In this document: positions 9,327 through 18,425 of the stretch, in pieces
Layout: the number at the start of each line of letters is the position of its first letter
Position numbering within the stretch: position 1 is the stretch's first letter
Source of the DNA: Chloroflexota bacterium
Lineage (GTDB): Bacteria > Chloroflexota > Anaerolineae > Aggregatilineales > Phototrophicaceae
Reading direction: 5' to 3'
Assembly: GCA_011523515.1 (NCBI GenBank)
Contig: WTGO01000065.1
Coordinates: forward strand, 34,294-98,293
DNA: 64,000 bases
Notes under the pieces: generated by a model
Database searches by the model: none
What the model saw: only the letters and a program-made list of their open reading frames with translations
What the model was told of the DNA's origin: nothing
Translations under genes and position numbers: made by a program

Positions 9327-10685
9327 ATGACTACTTTGCTGCTCAAGAACATTCGCTGTCTGGCGACCATGGATGAGGGTCGGCGCGAATTGTCAGACGC
9401 CTGGATTCTGGTGCGAGACCGCAAGATCGCAGCCCTGGGCGCGGCCGACGAATTGCCGCCAGACCTGGACCCGGATCGCATCATTGATCTCTCAAACCAT
9501 ATCGCGCTGCCCGGGCTGATCAACACGCATCACCATATGTTCCAGTGTCTGACGCGCGCGCTGGCGCAGCAATCGGAGCTCTTTGACTGGCTGCAATATT
9601 TGTATCCGGTTTGGTCGGGATTGCGCTCCGAACATGTTTACACCGCGGCCAAGTTAGCCATGGCCGAGTTGCTGCTGGCCGGTTGCACCACCGCCAGCGA
9701 TCACCACTATATATTTCCTAACGATGTTGAACTCGAGGACGAGATTCGCGCTGCGCAGGAGACGGGTATCCGCTTTCACGCGTCACGCGGCGCTATGAGC
9801 CTGGGCGAGAGCGACGGCGGTTTGCCGCCCGACCACCTGGTTGAGCGCGAAGCTGATATTCTGCGCGATACGCGGCGCCTGATTGAAACCTGGCATGACC
9901 CGGAACCGCAATCCATGTTGCGCATCGTCGTGGCGCCGACATCGCCCTTCAGCGTTACTGTCGACTTGATGCGCGAATCCGCCGCTATGGCGCGCGCCTA
10001 CGGCGTGAGCATGCACACGCATTTGGCGGAAAATGTCAAGGACATCAACTACAGTCGCGAGCAATTTGGGATGGATCCCGGCCGGTACGCCGAAGGAGTC
10101 GGCTGGGTCGGGGATGATGTTTGGCATGCCCACTGCGTACAATTGAATGCGCAGGAAATCGGGCTCTTCGCGCGCACCGGCACCGGCGTCTGCCACTGTC
10201 CCTCGTCCAATATGCGGCTCGCTTCGGGGATTGCGCCTATCCGGCAGATGCTGGATCAGGGCGTCAAGGTCGGCCTGGGCGTCGACGGCTCAGCGTCCAA
10301 TGATAGCGGTCATTTGCTCGGCGAAGCGCGACAGGCCATGTTGCTGCAGCGCGCGCTGGGTGATCCGGCCGGCCTGTCGGCGCGGGAAGCGCTGGAATTG
10401 GCGACCCTGGGCGGCGCCAGCGTACTCGGGCGCGACGATATCGGTTGTCTGGCCAGCGGCATGTCGGCTGATATCATCGCCTTCCGGCTCGACCAGATCA
10501 GTTTGGCGGGGGCGCTGCACGATCCGGTGGCGGCCCTGGTATTCTGTCAACCGCCCGCGGTCGATTTGTCCATCATCAATGGCCGGATCATCGTCGAAGA
10601 CGGCAGCTTGCTTTCGGTAGATGCGCCCAGCCTGGTGGAACGGCACAATCAACTATCGGCGCAGCTGATTCGCGGCGAGGCTTGA
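9327..10685 (+). CDS. 8-oxoguanine deaminase-type amidohydrolase
   Basis: A 452-residue metal-dependent amidohydrolase. The first metal motif is HHHMFQCLTRA; next come LFDWLQYLYPVW, a metal-binding HTHLAEN, the conserved CPSSNMRLASG, and GVDGSASNDSGHLLGE with the catalytic Asp. This pattern matches the 8-oxoguanine deaminase branch of the ATZ/TRZ-like deaminases (8-oxoguanine to urate). Guanine or other aminopurine or triazine substrates remain possible. ATG 9327 matches the family start; an ATG at 9294 would add eleven residues. It opens a co-directional purine gene run ahead of adenine deaminase. Confidence 0.85.
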   Translation: MTTLLLKNIRCLATMDEGRRELSDAWILVRDRKIAALGAADELPPDLDPDRIIDLSNHIALPGLINTHHHMFQCLTRALAQQSELFDWLQYLYPVWSGLRSEHVYTAAKLAMAELLLAGCTTASDHHYIFPNDVELEDEIRAAQETGIRFHASRGAMSLGESDGGLPPDHLVEREADILRDTRRLIETWHDPEPQSMLRIVVAPTSPFSVTVDLMRESAAMARAYGVSMHTHLAENVKDINYSREQFGMDPGRYAEGVGWVGDDVWHAHCVQLNAQEIGLFARTGTGVCHCPSSNMRLASGIAPIRQMLDQGVKVGLGVDGSASNDSGHLLGEARQAMLLQRALGDPAGLSAREALELATLGGASVLGRDDIGCLASGMSADIIAFRLDQISLAGALHDPVAALVFCQPPAVDLSIINGRIIVEDGSLLSVDAPSLVERHNQLSAQLIRGEA

Positions 10686-10715
10686 GCGGCCGCTGCCGGG
10701 AGTGAAGGAGGCGGT

Positions 10716-12422
10716 ATGTCAATCGTAGATCGCCTGGCCGCCGCGCGGGGTGATACAAAGGCCCACCTGGTTTTGCGCAATGCCCGTCTGGTCAATGTCA
10801 TCAGCGGCGAAATCTATCCGACCGACATTGTCATTCATGATCGGCATGTGGTAGCGCTGGGCGCCGGGTATGAGGGCCGGCGCGAAGTTGATCTGACGGG
10901 AAAATTCGTAACTCCCGGCCTGATTGACGCGCACGTTCATATCGAGAGCAGCCTGGTGACGCCGGCGGAATTCGCGCGGGCGGTGCTGCCGCATGGCGTC
11001 ACCACCGTGATCACGGATCCCCATGAAATCGCCAATGTCTTGGGCTTGGAAGGCATGCGCTTTATGCTCGAACGGGCCAAGCACGGCCCCCTGAATATGT
11101 TCGTCATGGCATCCAGCTGTGTGCCCGCCACCGATATGGAAACCTCCGGCGCTCGCCTGGAAGCGGAAGATTTGGCGCAGCTGGTTGATCATGCCTGGGT
11201 GCTGGGCTTGGCTGAGCTGATGAATTATCCCGGCGTGGCGCTGGGCGATGAAGGCATGCTCGACAAAATCGCACTATTTGAGGGCCTGGCCCTGGACGGT
11301 CACGCGCCGAATATGACCGGCGCCATGCTGAACGCCTATGTTGCCGCCGGTGTACAGAGCGAGCACGAATGCACCACGATCGAGGAAGCGCGCGAGAAGC
11401 TGCGGCTGGGCCTCGCCATCTTCATTCGCGAGGGCACCACGACCCGAAATCTTAAACCGCTGCTGCCGCTGGTGACTGAAGCCAATCACGGCGCCATCTG
11501 CTTCTGCACCGATGACCGCATTCCCGCTGATTTGATTGATCATGGCTCGATCGACCACATGATACGCATCGCCATCGCCGCGGGCGTCGACCCGTTGCTG
11601 GCTATCCGCATGGGCAGCAGCAATACCGCCCGGCACTTCGGGCTGAAGAAATACGGCGCAGTCGCGCCGGGCAGATACGCCGATCTGGTGGTCGTGGATG
11701 ACTTGCGCGACTTCACGCCCGAGCAAGTCTACCGCGGCGGTGCTTTGGTCGCCGAGAATGGCAAGATGGTCGCCGCAGCCGGCTCAGCGCGAGGCATTGA
11801 CCTGCGCGGCACGGTCAACCTTTCGCCGACAGCCCTGGATTTCACCCTGCCGGCGCAGAGCCCGCGAATTCGCGTTATCGGCGCCATCACCGACCAGGTG
11901 ATAACCGATCATCTGGTGGAAGACGCCAAGATTATCAAGGGCTGCGCCGTTAGCGATGTTGAACGCGACATTCTCAAATTCGCGATGGTGGAACGGCATC
12001 GCGCCAGCGGCGACCTGGGTCTGGCCTTCATCAAAGGCTTCGGCTTGAAGCGCGGCGCCATCGCCGGCACCGTGGCGCATGATCATCATAACCTGGCGGT
12101 TATCGGCGCCGACGACTTCAGCATGAACACAGCGGTAAAGGCGATAGCGGAAATGGGAGGCGGATTGGTCGCGGTCAATGGCAATGAGATTCTGGCCGCC
12201 TTGCCGCTGCCCATCGCCGGCTTGCTAAGCGACCGGCCAATCGAAGAAGTGCGTTCGCGTTACGACCGCATGATTGAAGCCGCGCATGGCTTGGGCAACC
12301 GCATGAGCGACCCCTTTATGGTCATGAGTTTCATGGGCCTGGAAGTGATTCCCGGGCTGAAGCTGACTGACCAGGGCTTGGTCGATGTCGAGCGCTTTAA
12401 ACTGGTGTGTCCTTTTGTGTAA
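10716..12422 (+). CDS. ade: Adenine deaminase
   Basis: A 568-residue Ade-family amidohydrolase that converts adenine to hypoxanthine and ammonia. Family hallmarks are IDAHVHIESS (metal motif near residues 71-75), TTVITDPHEIANVLG, DGHAPNMTG, CTDDRIPADLIDHGSID, and the C-terminal adenine deaminase domain with GTVAHDHHNL. A strong ribosome site (AAGGAGG) precedes the ATG. It sits 30 bp after the preceding deaminase and probably shares its operon. It feeds the xanthine-dehydrogenase-like enzyme encoded about 15 kb downstream. Confidence 0.95.
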   Translation: MSIVDRLAAARGDTKAHLVLRNARLVNVISGEIYPTDIVIHDRHVVALGAGYEGRREVDLTGKFVTPGLIDAHVHIESSLVTPAEFARAVLPHGVTTVITDPHEIANVLGLEGMRFMLERAKHGPLNMFVMASSCVPATDMETSGARLEAEDLAQLVDHAWVLGLAELMNYPGVALGDEGMLDKIALFEGLALDGHAPNMTGAMLNAYVAAGVQSEHECTTIEEAREKLRLGLAIFIREGTTTRNLKPLLPLVTEANHGAICFCTDDRIPADLIDHGSIDHMIRIAIAAGVDPLLAIRMGSSNTARHFGLKKYGAVAPGRYADLVVVDDLRDFTPEQVYRGGALVAENGKMVAAAGSARGIDLRGTVNLSPTALDFTLPAQSPRIRVIGAITDQVITDHLVEDAKIIKGCAVSDVERDILKFAMVERHRASGDLGLAFIKGFGLKRGAIAGTVAHDHHNLAVIGADDFSMNTAVKAIAEMGGGLVAVNGNEILAALPLPIAGLLSDRPIEEVRSRYDRMIEAAHGLGNRMSDPFMVMSFMGLEVIPGLKLTDQGLVDVERFKLVCPFV

Positions 12423-12494
12423 AATCGCCTGTATTTTTCACCGTTTTTGGTTAAAGTACATGACTCTAGACAGGAGCGACACACAGGTATCGAC

Positions 12495-13715
12495 ATGGTA
12501 GACCACAATCAACTGCAAGCCTTGCGTCACAAAGTGGAAGCGCAGCGCCAGCCGATTGTCAATTTCCTGCGCGAAATTTGCGCCATTCCCAGTATGGAGA
12601 GCCAGATTCGCGACTGTGGCGAACGTATAGCGGAGGAAATGACCGCGCTTGGATTTGACGAGGTTTTCTGGGACAAAATGGGCAATATCGTCGGGCGCAT
12701 CGGCAGCGGCGATCACATTCTGCTTTATGACAGCCACATTGACACGGTGGGCATCGGCGACCCCGACGAATGGGAATGGGATCCCTTCAGAGGCAAGATC
12801 GAGAACGGCATTTTATACGCGCGCGGCGCTTGCGACGAGAAGGGCAGCACGCCGGGCATGGTCTACGGCTTGGCGCTGGCCCGCGATTTGGGCCTGCTCG
12901 ATGGCTTCACCGCCTTTTATTTTGGCAATATGGAAGAATGGAATGACGGGCAAGCGCCCCACGCCTTTGTCCAGACCGAAGGCATAAAGCCGGATTTCGT
13001 CGTCATCGGCGAGCCGACAAAGATGCAGATCTACCGCGGCCACAAAGGCCGGGTCGAATTTAAGATCGTCGCCAAAGGCAAGAGCGCCCACGCCGCCAGC
13101 AATTACTTGGGCGACAACGCAATTTACAAGCTGCTGCCCATCATCGAGCGCATCAGTCATATCGAGCCCGAATTGGGTGATCACGATTTCTTGGGCCAAG
13201 GCCGGATCACAGTCACCGATATGGAGGTCAAGACGCCGAGCATAAACGCGGTGCCTGATGAAGCGACGATATTCGTCGACCGCCGCATCACCTTCGGCGA
13301 AGATCCGGAAACCGAGCTGCAGCGGCTGCGGGCGATCATCGGCAGACGCGATGATATTCGCGCCGAGATCCTGGTTTACGACGAGCCCAGCTATACCGGC
13401 TTCGTTTTCCCCCTGGACAAAATCTATCCCGCCTGGGCCTACGAGGAAGACGAGCCCATTGTCCGGGCCGGATTGGCGGCCGCGGAAGTCCTCTATGGCG
13501 CTGTCGATACCGGCAAATGGGACTTCTCAACCAATGGCATTTATTGGGCCGGCAAGGCCGGCATACCCAGCATCGGTTTCGCGCCGGGCAATGAAATTCA
13601 CGCCCATACCGTATTGGACCAGGTGCCGCTGGAAGATGTGGTGCGTTCCACCGAATGGTACGCGCTCTTCCCGGCAATCTTGCGCCAAACCTTGAATGGC
13701 GCCGCGGCCGACTGA
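12495..13715 (+). CDS. ygeY: YgeY-family M20 metallohydrolase
   Basis: A 406-residue M20-type peptidase/deacylase. Metal-site motifs are DSHIDTV (near residue 79), GACDEKGS (near 110) and MEEWNDG; the dimerisation lid with RGHKGRVEF and SAHAASNYLGDNA follows, then NEIHAHT near the end. YgeY proteins are annotated as linked to selenium metabolism and occur in the bacterial urate-degradation cluster, where they act on ureido or amide intermediates. ATG 12495 was chosen; a TTG at 12447 has no ribosome site. It is followed by YgeW and carbamate kinase, the same trio as in E. coli. Confidence 0.9.
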   Translation: MVDHNQLQALRHKVEAQRQPIVNFLREICAIPSMESQIRDCGERIAEEMTALGFDEVFWDKMGNIVGRIGSGDHILLYDSHIDTVGIGDPDEWEWDPFRGKIENGILYARGACDEKGSTPGMVYGLALARDLGLLDGFTAFYFGNMEEWNDGQAPHAFVQTEGIKPDFVVIGEPTKMQIYRGHKGRVEFKIVAKGKSAHAASNYLGDNAIYKLLPIIERISHIEPELGDHDFLGQGRITVTDMEVKTPSINAVPDEATIFVDRRITFGEDPETELQRLRAIIGRRDDIRAEILVYDEPSYTGFVFPLDKIYPAWAYEEDEPIVRAGLAAAEVLYGAVDTGKWDFSTNGIYWAGKAGIPSIGFAPGNEIHAHTVLDQVPLEDVVRSTEWYALFPAILRQTLNGAAAD

Positions 13716-13809
13716 CGATGATCCGTTACTGATGCCGCAGACGGGATAGCGCGCTCGCGTTTCAAACAATGAAGACCTCAATATTCAGCGAAGATAAGGG
13801 GACAGACTG

Positions 13810-14790
13810 ATGCAGACGGATTTACGTAGTCGCGACCTCATTAGCACGCAAGACTGGTCAATCGAAGAGATTGAAACGCTACTGGATGTCGCCTGGGATT
13901 TGAAACGCAAACGCGCGCTGGGCGAGTCTCATGCCCTGCTGCGCGACAAGGTGCTGGCCCTGCTCTTCTTCTTTACCAGCACGCGTACACGTATTAGCTT
14001 TGAAGCCGGAATGGCGCAATTGGGCGGCCATGCTCAGTTCATCGACCATACCACCACGCAGATTAGCCATGGCGATACCGCCAAAGAAATCGGCGAAATC
14101 GTCGGCCGCTATACCGATGGCATCGCCATTCGCCAGTGCGATTGGGGTTTTGGAAACCAATATATCAACGATGTAGCCGATGCCAGTCGCGTACCCGTGC
14201 TTAATATGCAATGTGATATCTATCATCCCTTTCAGATTCTGGCTGACCTGATGACGATTCAGGAGAAATTCGGGCGCGATCTGCGCGGTAAGACCATCAA
14301 TATCAGCTGGGCTTACGCCTCCAGTTATCAGAAGCCGATTTCGGTACCGCAGAGCCTGGTCCTGCTGATGTCGCGCTTCGGCATGAATGTGCGCTTGACG
14401 CGTCCGCCCGAGTACAAGCTCATGCCTGACATCGTGGAGCAGGCGCAAGAAAATACCCGCCGCCATGGCGGCTCCTTCGAGATTGTTGACGACTTCGACG
14501 CCGGTTTCGCGGGCGCGGACATTCTTTATCCCAAGAGCTGGGGCAGCTGGCTGACTACCGAAGACGATGACGAATCGGCTGAGATCGGCGCCCAATACAG
14601 CGACTGGATCACCGACGACCGGCGCATGGCCTTGGCTAACGATCATGCCATCTATATGCACTGCCTGCCGGCGGACCGCAATATTGAAGTGACCGACAGC
14701 GTCATTGATAGCCCGCAAAGCGTGGTCTACGATGAGGCGGAAAATCGTCTGCACGTGCAGAAGGCGACGATGGCGCTGACGATGCGCTAG
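13810..14790 (+). CDS. ygeW: YgeW-like carbamoyltransferase
   Basis: A 326-residue transcarbamoylase-fold protein. The carbamoyl-phosphate loop STRTR is at 57-61, HPFQ near 139, and HCLPAD near 284-289. The segments NMQCDIYHP, SWAYASSYQKPISVPQ, LMSRFGM and DILYPKSWG match YgeW proteins better than ornithine or aspartate transcarbamoylases. It is shorter than E. coli YgeW (about 396 residues). In the purine/ureide route it is expected to phosphorolyse a carbamoylated intermediate to carbamoyl phosphate, used by the kinase encoded 75 bp downstream. Substrate not proven. AAGGGG lies upstream of the ATG. Confidence 0.88.
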   Translation: MQTDLRSRDLISTQDWSIEEIETLLDVAWDLKRKRALGESHALLRDKVLALLFFFTSTRTRISFEAGMAQLGGHAQFIDHTTTQISHGDTAKEIGEIVGRYTDGIAIRQCDWGFGNQYINDVADASRVPVLNMQCDIYHPFQILADLMTIQEKFGRDLRGKTINISWAYASSYQKPISVPQSLVLLMSRFGMNVRLTRPPEYKLMPDIVEQAQENTRRHGGSFEIVDDFDAGFAGADILYPKSWGSWLTTEDDDESAEIGAQYSDWITDDRRMALANDHAIYMHCLPADRNIEVTDSVIDSPQSVVYDEAENRLHVQKATMALTMR

Positions 14791-14865
14791 CTGGCGGAAC
14801 AAGTTTATGCCGCGCGCTTCTTGTTCGCGCATGCAATAAGCCGCTGGTCTTGAGAGACGCTGGAG

Positions 14866-15819
14866 ATGATTGACAAACTGGTAGTGATTGCGATCGGCGG
14901 CAATTCGCTGATTCCCAATCCCAGCGATCCGGAAATCGACAGCCAATGGGAGGCTGTGCGCGAGACCTGCCGGCATATCGCCGACATGATCGCCGATGGC
15001 TGGCAGGTGGTGGTGACTCACGGCAACGGTCCCCAGGTCGGCTATATCATGAATCGTTCCGAGATCGCCAAACGCGAAGCGGGCATCCACGAAGTGCCGC
15101 TGGACCTGGTGGTGGCCGACACGCAAGGCAGCATCGGGTATATGCTTCAGCAAGCTCTGGACAATTCGCTGCGGCGCGTGGGCATGAACCATACTGTGGC
15201 CACGCTGATTACGCAGATGCGCGTGGACCCGAATGACCCGGCCTTTGCCCATCCCGACAAACCTGTCGGTGGTTTTTTGACCGAGCAAGAAGCGCGCGAG
15301 GCCGAGGCCGAGGGCTGGCAGGTCATGGAAGACGCCGGCCGTGGTTGGCGGCGAGTTGTCGCTTCGCCCAAACCACTCGTGGTCAACGAGATCAACGCCA
15401 TCCAGGCCCTGGTCTTGGCCGGATACATCGTTGTGGTTTGCGGCGGCGGCGGCGTGCCGGTGGTTCGCAACGAATACGGCAGTCTGCGCGGCGTCGCCGC
15501 CGTCATCGACAAAGACCGCGCCAGCAGCACGCTGGCGCAAACCCTGCGCGCCGACCTGCTGCTGATTTCGACCGGGGTGGAGCGGGTCTGCCTGGACTTC
15601 AACAAGCCTACCGAGCGTCCCTTGGATACGCTTACCTTGGAAGCCGCCCGGCGTTACCTCGCCGAGGGACACTTCGCTCGCGGCAGCATGTACCCCAAAA
15701 TCGAAGCGGCGATCGACTTCGTGCATAGTGGCGGGCCTCGCGCCATCATCACCAACCCGGCGAGTATCACACGCGCGCTGCATCGCGAGACCGGCACGCA
15801 GATCGTTCCCGGCGGGTAG
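14866..15819 (+). CDS. arcC: Carbamate kinase
   Basis: A 317-residue carbamate kinase (ArcC/YqeA type). It has AIGGNSLI at the N-terminus, VVTHGNGPQVG near residue 45, the PCB-like lid region, CGGGGVPVV near 190, and VIDKDRASSTLA, plus C-terminal GSMYPKIEAA. It transfers phosphate from carbamoyl phosphate to ADP, forming ATP, ammonia and CO2. With YgeW upstream it makes a substrate-level phosphorylation pair. The 75-bp gap from ygeW contains an inverted repeat (14797-14826) without a T-run. Confidence 0.95.
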   Translation: MIDKLVVIAIGGNSLIPNPSDPEIDSQWEAVRETCRHIADMIADGWQVVVTHGNGPQVGYIMNRSEIAKREAGIHEVPLDLVVADTQGSIGYMLQQALDNSLRRVGMNHTVATLITQMRVDPNDPAFAHPDKPVGGFLTEQEAREAEAEGWQVMEDAGRGWRRVVASPKPLVVNEINAIQALVLAGYIVVVCGGGGVPVVRNEYGSLRGVAAVIDKDRASSTLAQTLRADLLLISTGVERVCLDFNKPTERPLDTLTLEAARRYLAEGHFARGSMYPKIEAAIDFVHSGGPRAIITNPASITRALHRETGTQIVPGG

Positions 15820-15886
15820 GGCTGATCATGGATTGTCGCGCGCTGCTACGCCTGACTGATTGTCGATCAACCAAGCTGATGCGGTG

Positions 15887-17143
15887 ATGGCCGATATCAA
15901 GGAACTTCGTTGTGTCATCGGTGGCTGTGCTTACGCGATTGACGAGGTCGCCTACACCTGTCCGCGGCATGGCGAATTGGGCACTCTGGACATCTTGTAC
16001 GACTATGAGGCGCTGCGAGCCAGTCTGGATCGCGATGCGTTGACCGCGGACTGTTCAAGCGACTGCTGGCGCTACCGGGCGCTGTTGCCCATCTCTAGCG
16101 CGAGCCGCGTGCCGCCGCTGGCGGTGGGCTGGACGCCCCTATACGAAGCGCCGCAGATCGCGTCCGCCTTCGGCTTGGATCGGGTCTGGGTTAAAGACGA
16201 CGGCGCCAACCCCACCGGTTCCTTGAAAGATCGCGCCAGCGCCTTGGTATTGGCGCGGGCGCTGGAAGCCGGCATCAATGTGGTCAGCACCGCCAGCACC
16301 GGTAATGCCGCGGCGGCCTTGGCCGGATTGGGCGCGTCCCTGCCCGAGATTGAAACGATCATCTTTGTGCCGGCCGCGGCGCCGGCGGCCAAAGTGGCGC
16401 AATTGCTGGTTTACGGCGCGCGCGTGCTGCTGGTGGACGGCAGTTATGACGACGCCTTTGAGCTTTGCCTGGCCATCTGTGAGGAACAAGGCTGGTATTC
16501 GCGCAATACCGGCGTCAACCCCTTTACCACCGAGGGCAAAAAAACGGTCGCCCTGGAAATCGCCGAGCAATTGCGCTGGAATGCGCCCGATGTCGTGGTG
16601 GCAAGCGTCGGCGACGGCAGTATCATTAGTGGCGTGCATAAGGGATTTTGTGATTTGACGCGCTTGGGCTGGATTGAGCGAATGCCGCGTTTGATCGGCG
16701 TACAGGCCGAAGGCAGCGCCGCGCTGGCCGATGCCTTTGCTGCCGGGCTCGAGCCGGGTGCGATAGGCCGTCGGCCGGTCGCGACTATCGCGGACAGCAT
16801 CGCTTCGGAATTGCCGCGCGATCGCGCCAAGGCCCTGCGCGCCGTGCGCTCCAGCGGCGGCGCCTTTGTCAAGGTTTCGGACGCGGCCATCAGCGCCGCC
16901 ATACCGCGATTCGCCCAGCTTAGCGGCGTCTTTGCCGAGCCCGCGGCCGCCGCTGCCTTTGCCGGCCTGGAGCGGGCTGTGCATTCCAAATTGATCCAGG
17001 CCGATGAAAGCGTCTGCCTCTTGAGCACCGGCAATGGCTTGAAGGACATCGCCCGCGCCCGCCAGTCGGTGAGCGGCGGCATACCCGTCGCGCCGGACAT
17101 CGCGGCCGTCCGGCGCGCGCTGGGAAGCGCGGGCCTGATATGA
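15887..17143 (+). CDS. thrC: Threonine synthase-like PLP enzyme
   Basis: A 418-residue fold-type II PLP protein. The N-terminal Cys-containing segment (CVIGGCAY...CPRHG) resembles the zinc-ribbon-like start of one threonine synthase branch. It is followed by VKDDGANPTGSLKDRAS with the PLP Lys, STGNAAAALAG, SVGDGSIISGVHKGF, and LLSTGNGLKD for phosphate/PLP ring contact. Threonine synthase converts O-phosphohomoserine to threonine. Its position inside a purine/ureide run leaves open an amino-acid lyase role replacing YgeX. ATG 15887 was chosen; TTG 15860 is upstream. The stop overlaps the next start by 4 bp. Confidence 0.8.
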   Translation: MADIKELRCVIGGCAYAIDEVAYTCPRHGELGTLDILYDYEALRASLDRDALTADCSSDCWRYRALLPISSASRVPPLAVGWTPLYEAPQIASAFGLDRVWVKDDGANPTGSLKDRASALVLARALEAGINVVSTASTGNAAAALAGLGASLPEIETIIFVPAAAPAAKVAQLLVYGARVLLVDGSYDDAFELCLAICEEQGWYSRNTGVNPFTTEGKKTVALEIAEQLRWNAPDVVVASVGDGSIISGVHKGFCDLTRLGWIERMPRLIGVQAEGSAALADAFAAGLEPGAIGRRPVATIADSIASELPRDRAKALRAVRSSGGAFVKVSDAAISAAIPRFAQLSGVFAEPAAAAAFAGLERAVHSKLIQADESVCLLSTGNGLKDIARARQSVSGGIPVAPDIAAVRRALGSAGLI

Positions 17144-18177
17144 GTTCGAGACCGGTTTACTCGATCGTGGCGCCGGTCTTCAATGAGGTCGGCAACCTGC
17201 GGCGCTTTTACGCGGAAGTTGTGGCCGCGCTGGATTCGACCGCTGAAAGCTGGGAATTGCTGCTGGTCGATGACGGCAGCACCGACGGTTCACAAGAACT
17301 GATGCTGGAGTTGGCCGCGGCCGATTCGCGCTTGAGCGTGATCGGTCTGGCGCGCAACTTCGGCCATCAGATCGCGGTAACGGCCGGCGTGGATTATGCC
17401 CGCGGCCAGGCGGTTATCCTGATCGACGCCGATTTGCAGGATCCGCCCGCGGTGATTCCGCGTTTGATCGAGAAATGGAGAGATGGCTTTCAGGTGGTGT
17501 ATGCGGTACGATCGGAGCGCCGAGGCGAGAGTTTGCTCAAGCGATTGTCGGCCAAGGTATTTTATCGCATGATTCATCGCATCACAGAGATCGATATACC
17601 CGTAGATACGGGTGATTTCCGGTTGATGGATGCGCAGGTTGCCCAGGTGTTGCGGCAAATGCGCGAGCACCATCGCTTCGTTCGCGGCATGACCAGCTGG
17701 GTGGGCTTCAAGCAGACCGGCGTCGAATATGTACGTGAGCAGCGGGCTTGGGGCGTGACCAAATATCCCCTGCGCAAAATGATCGCCTTCGCGCTGGATG
17801 CCGTCACCAGCTTCTCCTTCTTTCCCTTGCAAATCATGATTTATGTCAGTTTCATTTTGGCTAGCGCATCCTTGGTCGTCGGCGCTGTGATTTCATATTT
17901 GCGCCTGGCGCGCGGCGAGCAGTTCTTTGGCGGCCAAGCCACGACGATCATATTGCTGCTGCTGCTGAGTTCCTTCCAACTCTTTTTTCTGTTTATCATC
18001 GGCCAATATGTCGCGCGCACCTATAATGAATCACGTGATCGGCCCTTATACGTGGTTGCCTCGACCGCTGGCCTGCGGCCGGCACAGGTCGGGACTCAGC
18101 GCGTTCAAGTTGCGCCGGCGGGCCAGCAACGCGCGACCGAGGCATCTGCAGAGGAGACGCATAATGACGACCTCTGA
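17140..18177 (+). CDS. Family 2 glycosyltransferase with two membrane helices
   Basis: A 345-residue GT2 protein like bactoprenol/dolichol-phosphate glucosyl- or mannosyltransferases: VAPVFNEVGNL, LLVDDGSTDGS, the DxD-type LIDADLQDPP, GDFRLMD, RGMTSWVGF and QRAWGVTKYP. Two membrane helices (about 220-250 and 265-290) follow. It would transfer a sugar from a nucleotide donor to a polyprenyl phosphate at the inner membrane. It starts within the stop of the threonine-synthase-like gene (ATGA), so it is translated with it, although a link to purine breakdown is not obvious. Confidence 0.88.
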   Translation: MSSRPVYSIVAPVFNEVGNLRRFYAEVVAALDSTAESWELLLVDDGSTDGSQELMLELAAADSRLSVIGLARNFGHQIAVTAGVDYARGQAVILIDADLQDPPAVIPRLIEKWRDGFQVVYAVRSERRGESLLKRLSAKVFYRMIHRITEIDIPVDTGDFRLMDAQVAQVLRQMREHHRFVRGMTSWVGFKQTGVEYVREQRAWGVTKYPLRKMIAFALDAVTSFSFFPLQIMIYVSFILASASLVVGAVISYLRLARGEQFFGGQATTIILLLLLSSFQLFFLFIIGQYVARTYNESRDRPLYVVASTAGLRPAQVGTQRVQVAPAGQQRATEASAEETHNDDL

Positions 18178-18415
18178 CAAGCCACAGCTGGAGCTGGTGG
18201 CGCACTATCGCCAGCTGGTGGAGTCTTATGAAGCGCTCGACAACAAGATTGACGAATTGATCATGGCTAACGGCGGCAAAAGCGAAGACATGTCGGCCCA
18301 GGACAGGCGTCTTTACCGTGGTTGGGCGCGGCAACGCAACGAAATGCTTAACGATATGCGCATTCTCGAACGACAATTGAATCTTATGGAAGATGATGCT
18401 TCCAACCCGGGTTGA
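18164..18415 (+). CDS. Small conserved-looking protein of unknown function
   Basis: An 83-residue charged, mostly helical protein with a probable coiled coil throughout (LVAHYRQLVESYEALDNKID and RNEMLNDMRILERQLN). The ATG at 18164 has GAGGAG about 9 bp upstream and overlaps the glycosyltransferase end by 14 bp, so it is likely translated. The next gene follows after 10 bp. There are no membrane segments or cysteines. I recognise no family. Confidence 0.6.
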   Translation: MTTSDKPQLELVAHYRQLVESYEALDNKIDELIMANGGKSEDMSAQDRRLYRGWARQRNEMLNDMRILERQLNLMEDDASNPG

Positions 18416-18425
18416 GGAGAGCTTC

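Noticed and set aside
14797..14826. Inverted repeat GAACAAG/CTTGTTC between ygeW and arcC
   Set aside because: 7-bp stem with a 16-nt loop and no T-run; not enough to call a terminator.
13879..15783. Long open frame (634 codons) antisense to ygeW and arcC
   Set aside because: It is the reverse-strand shadow of two well-matched genes, has repetitive His/Arg/Gln composition, no family motifs and no ribosome site.
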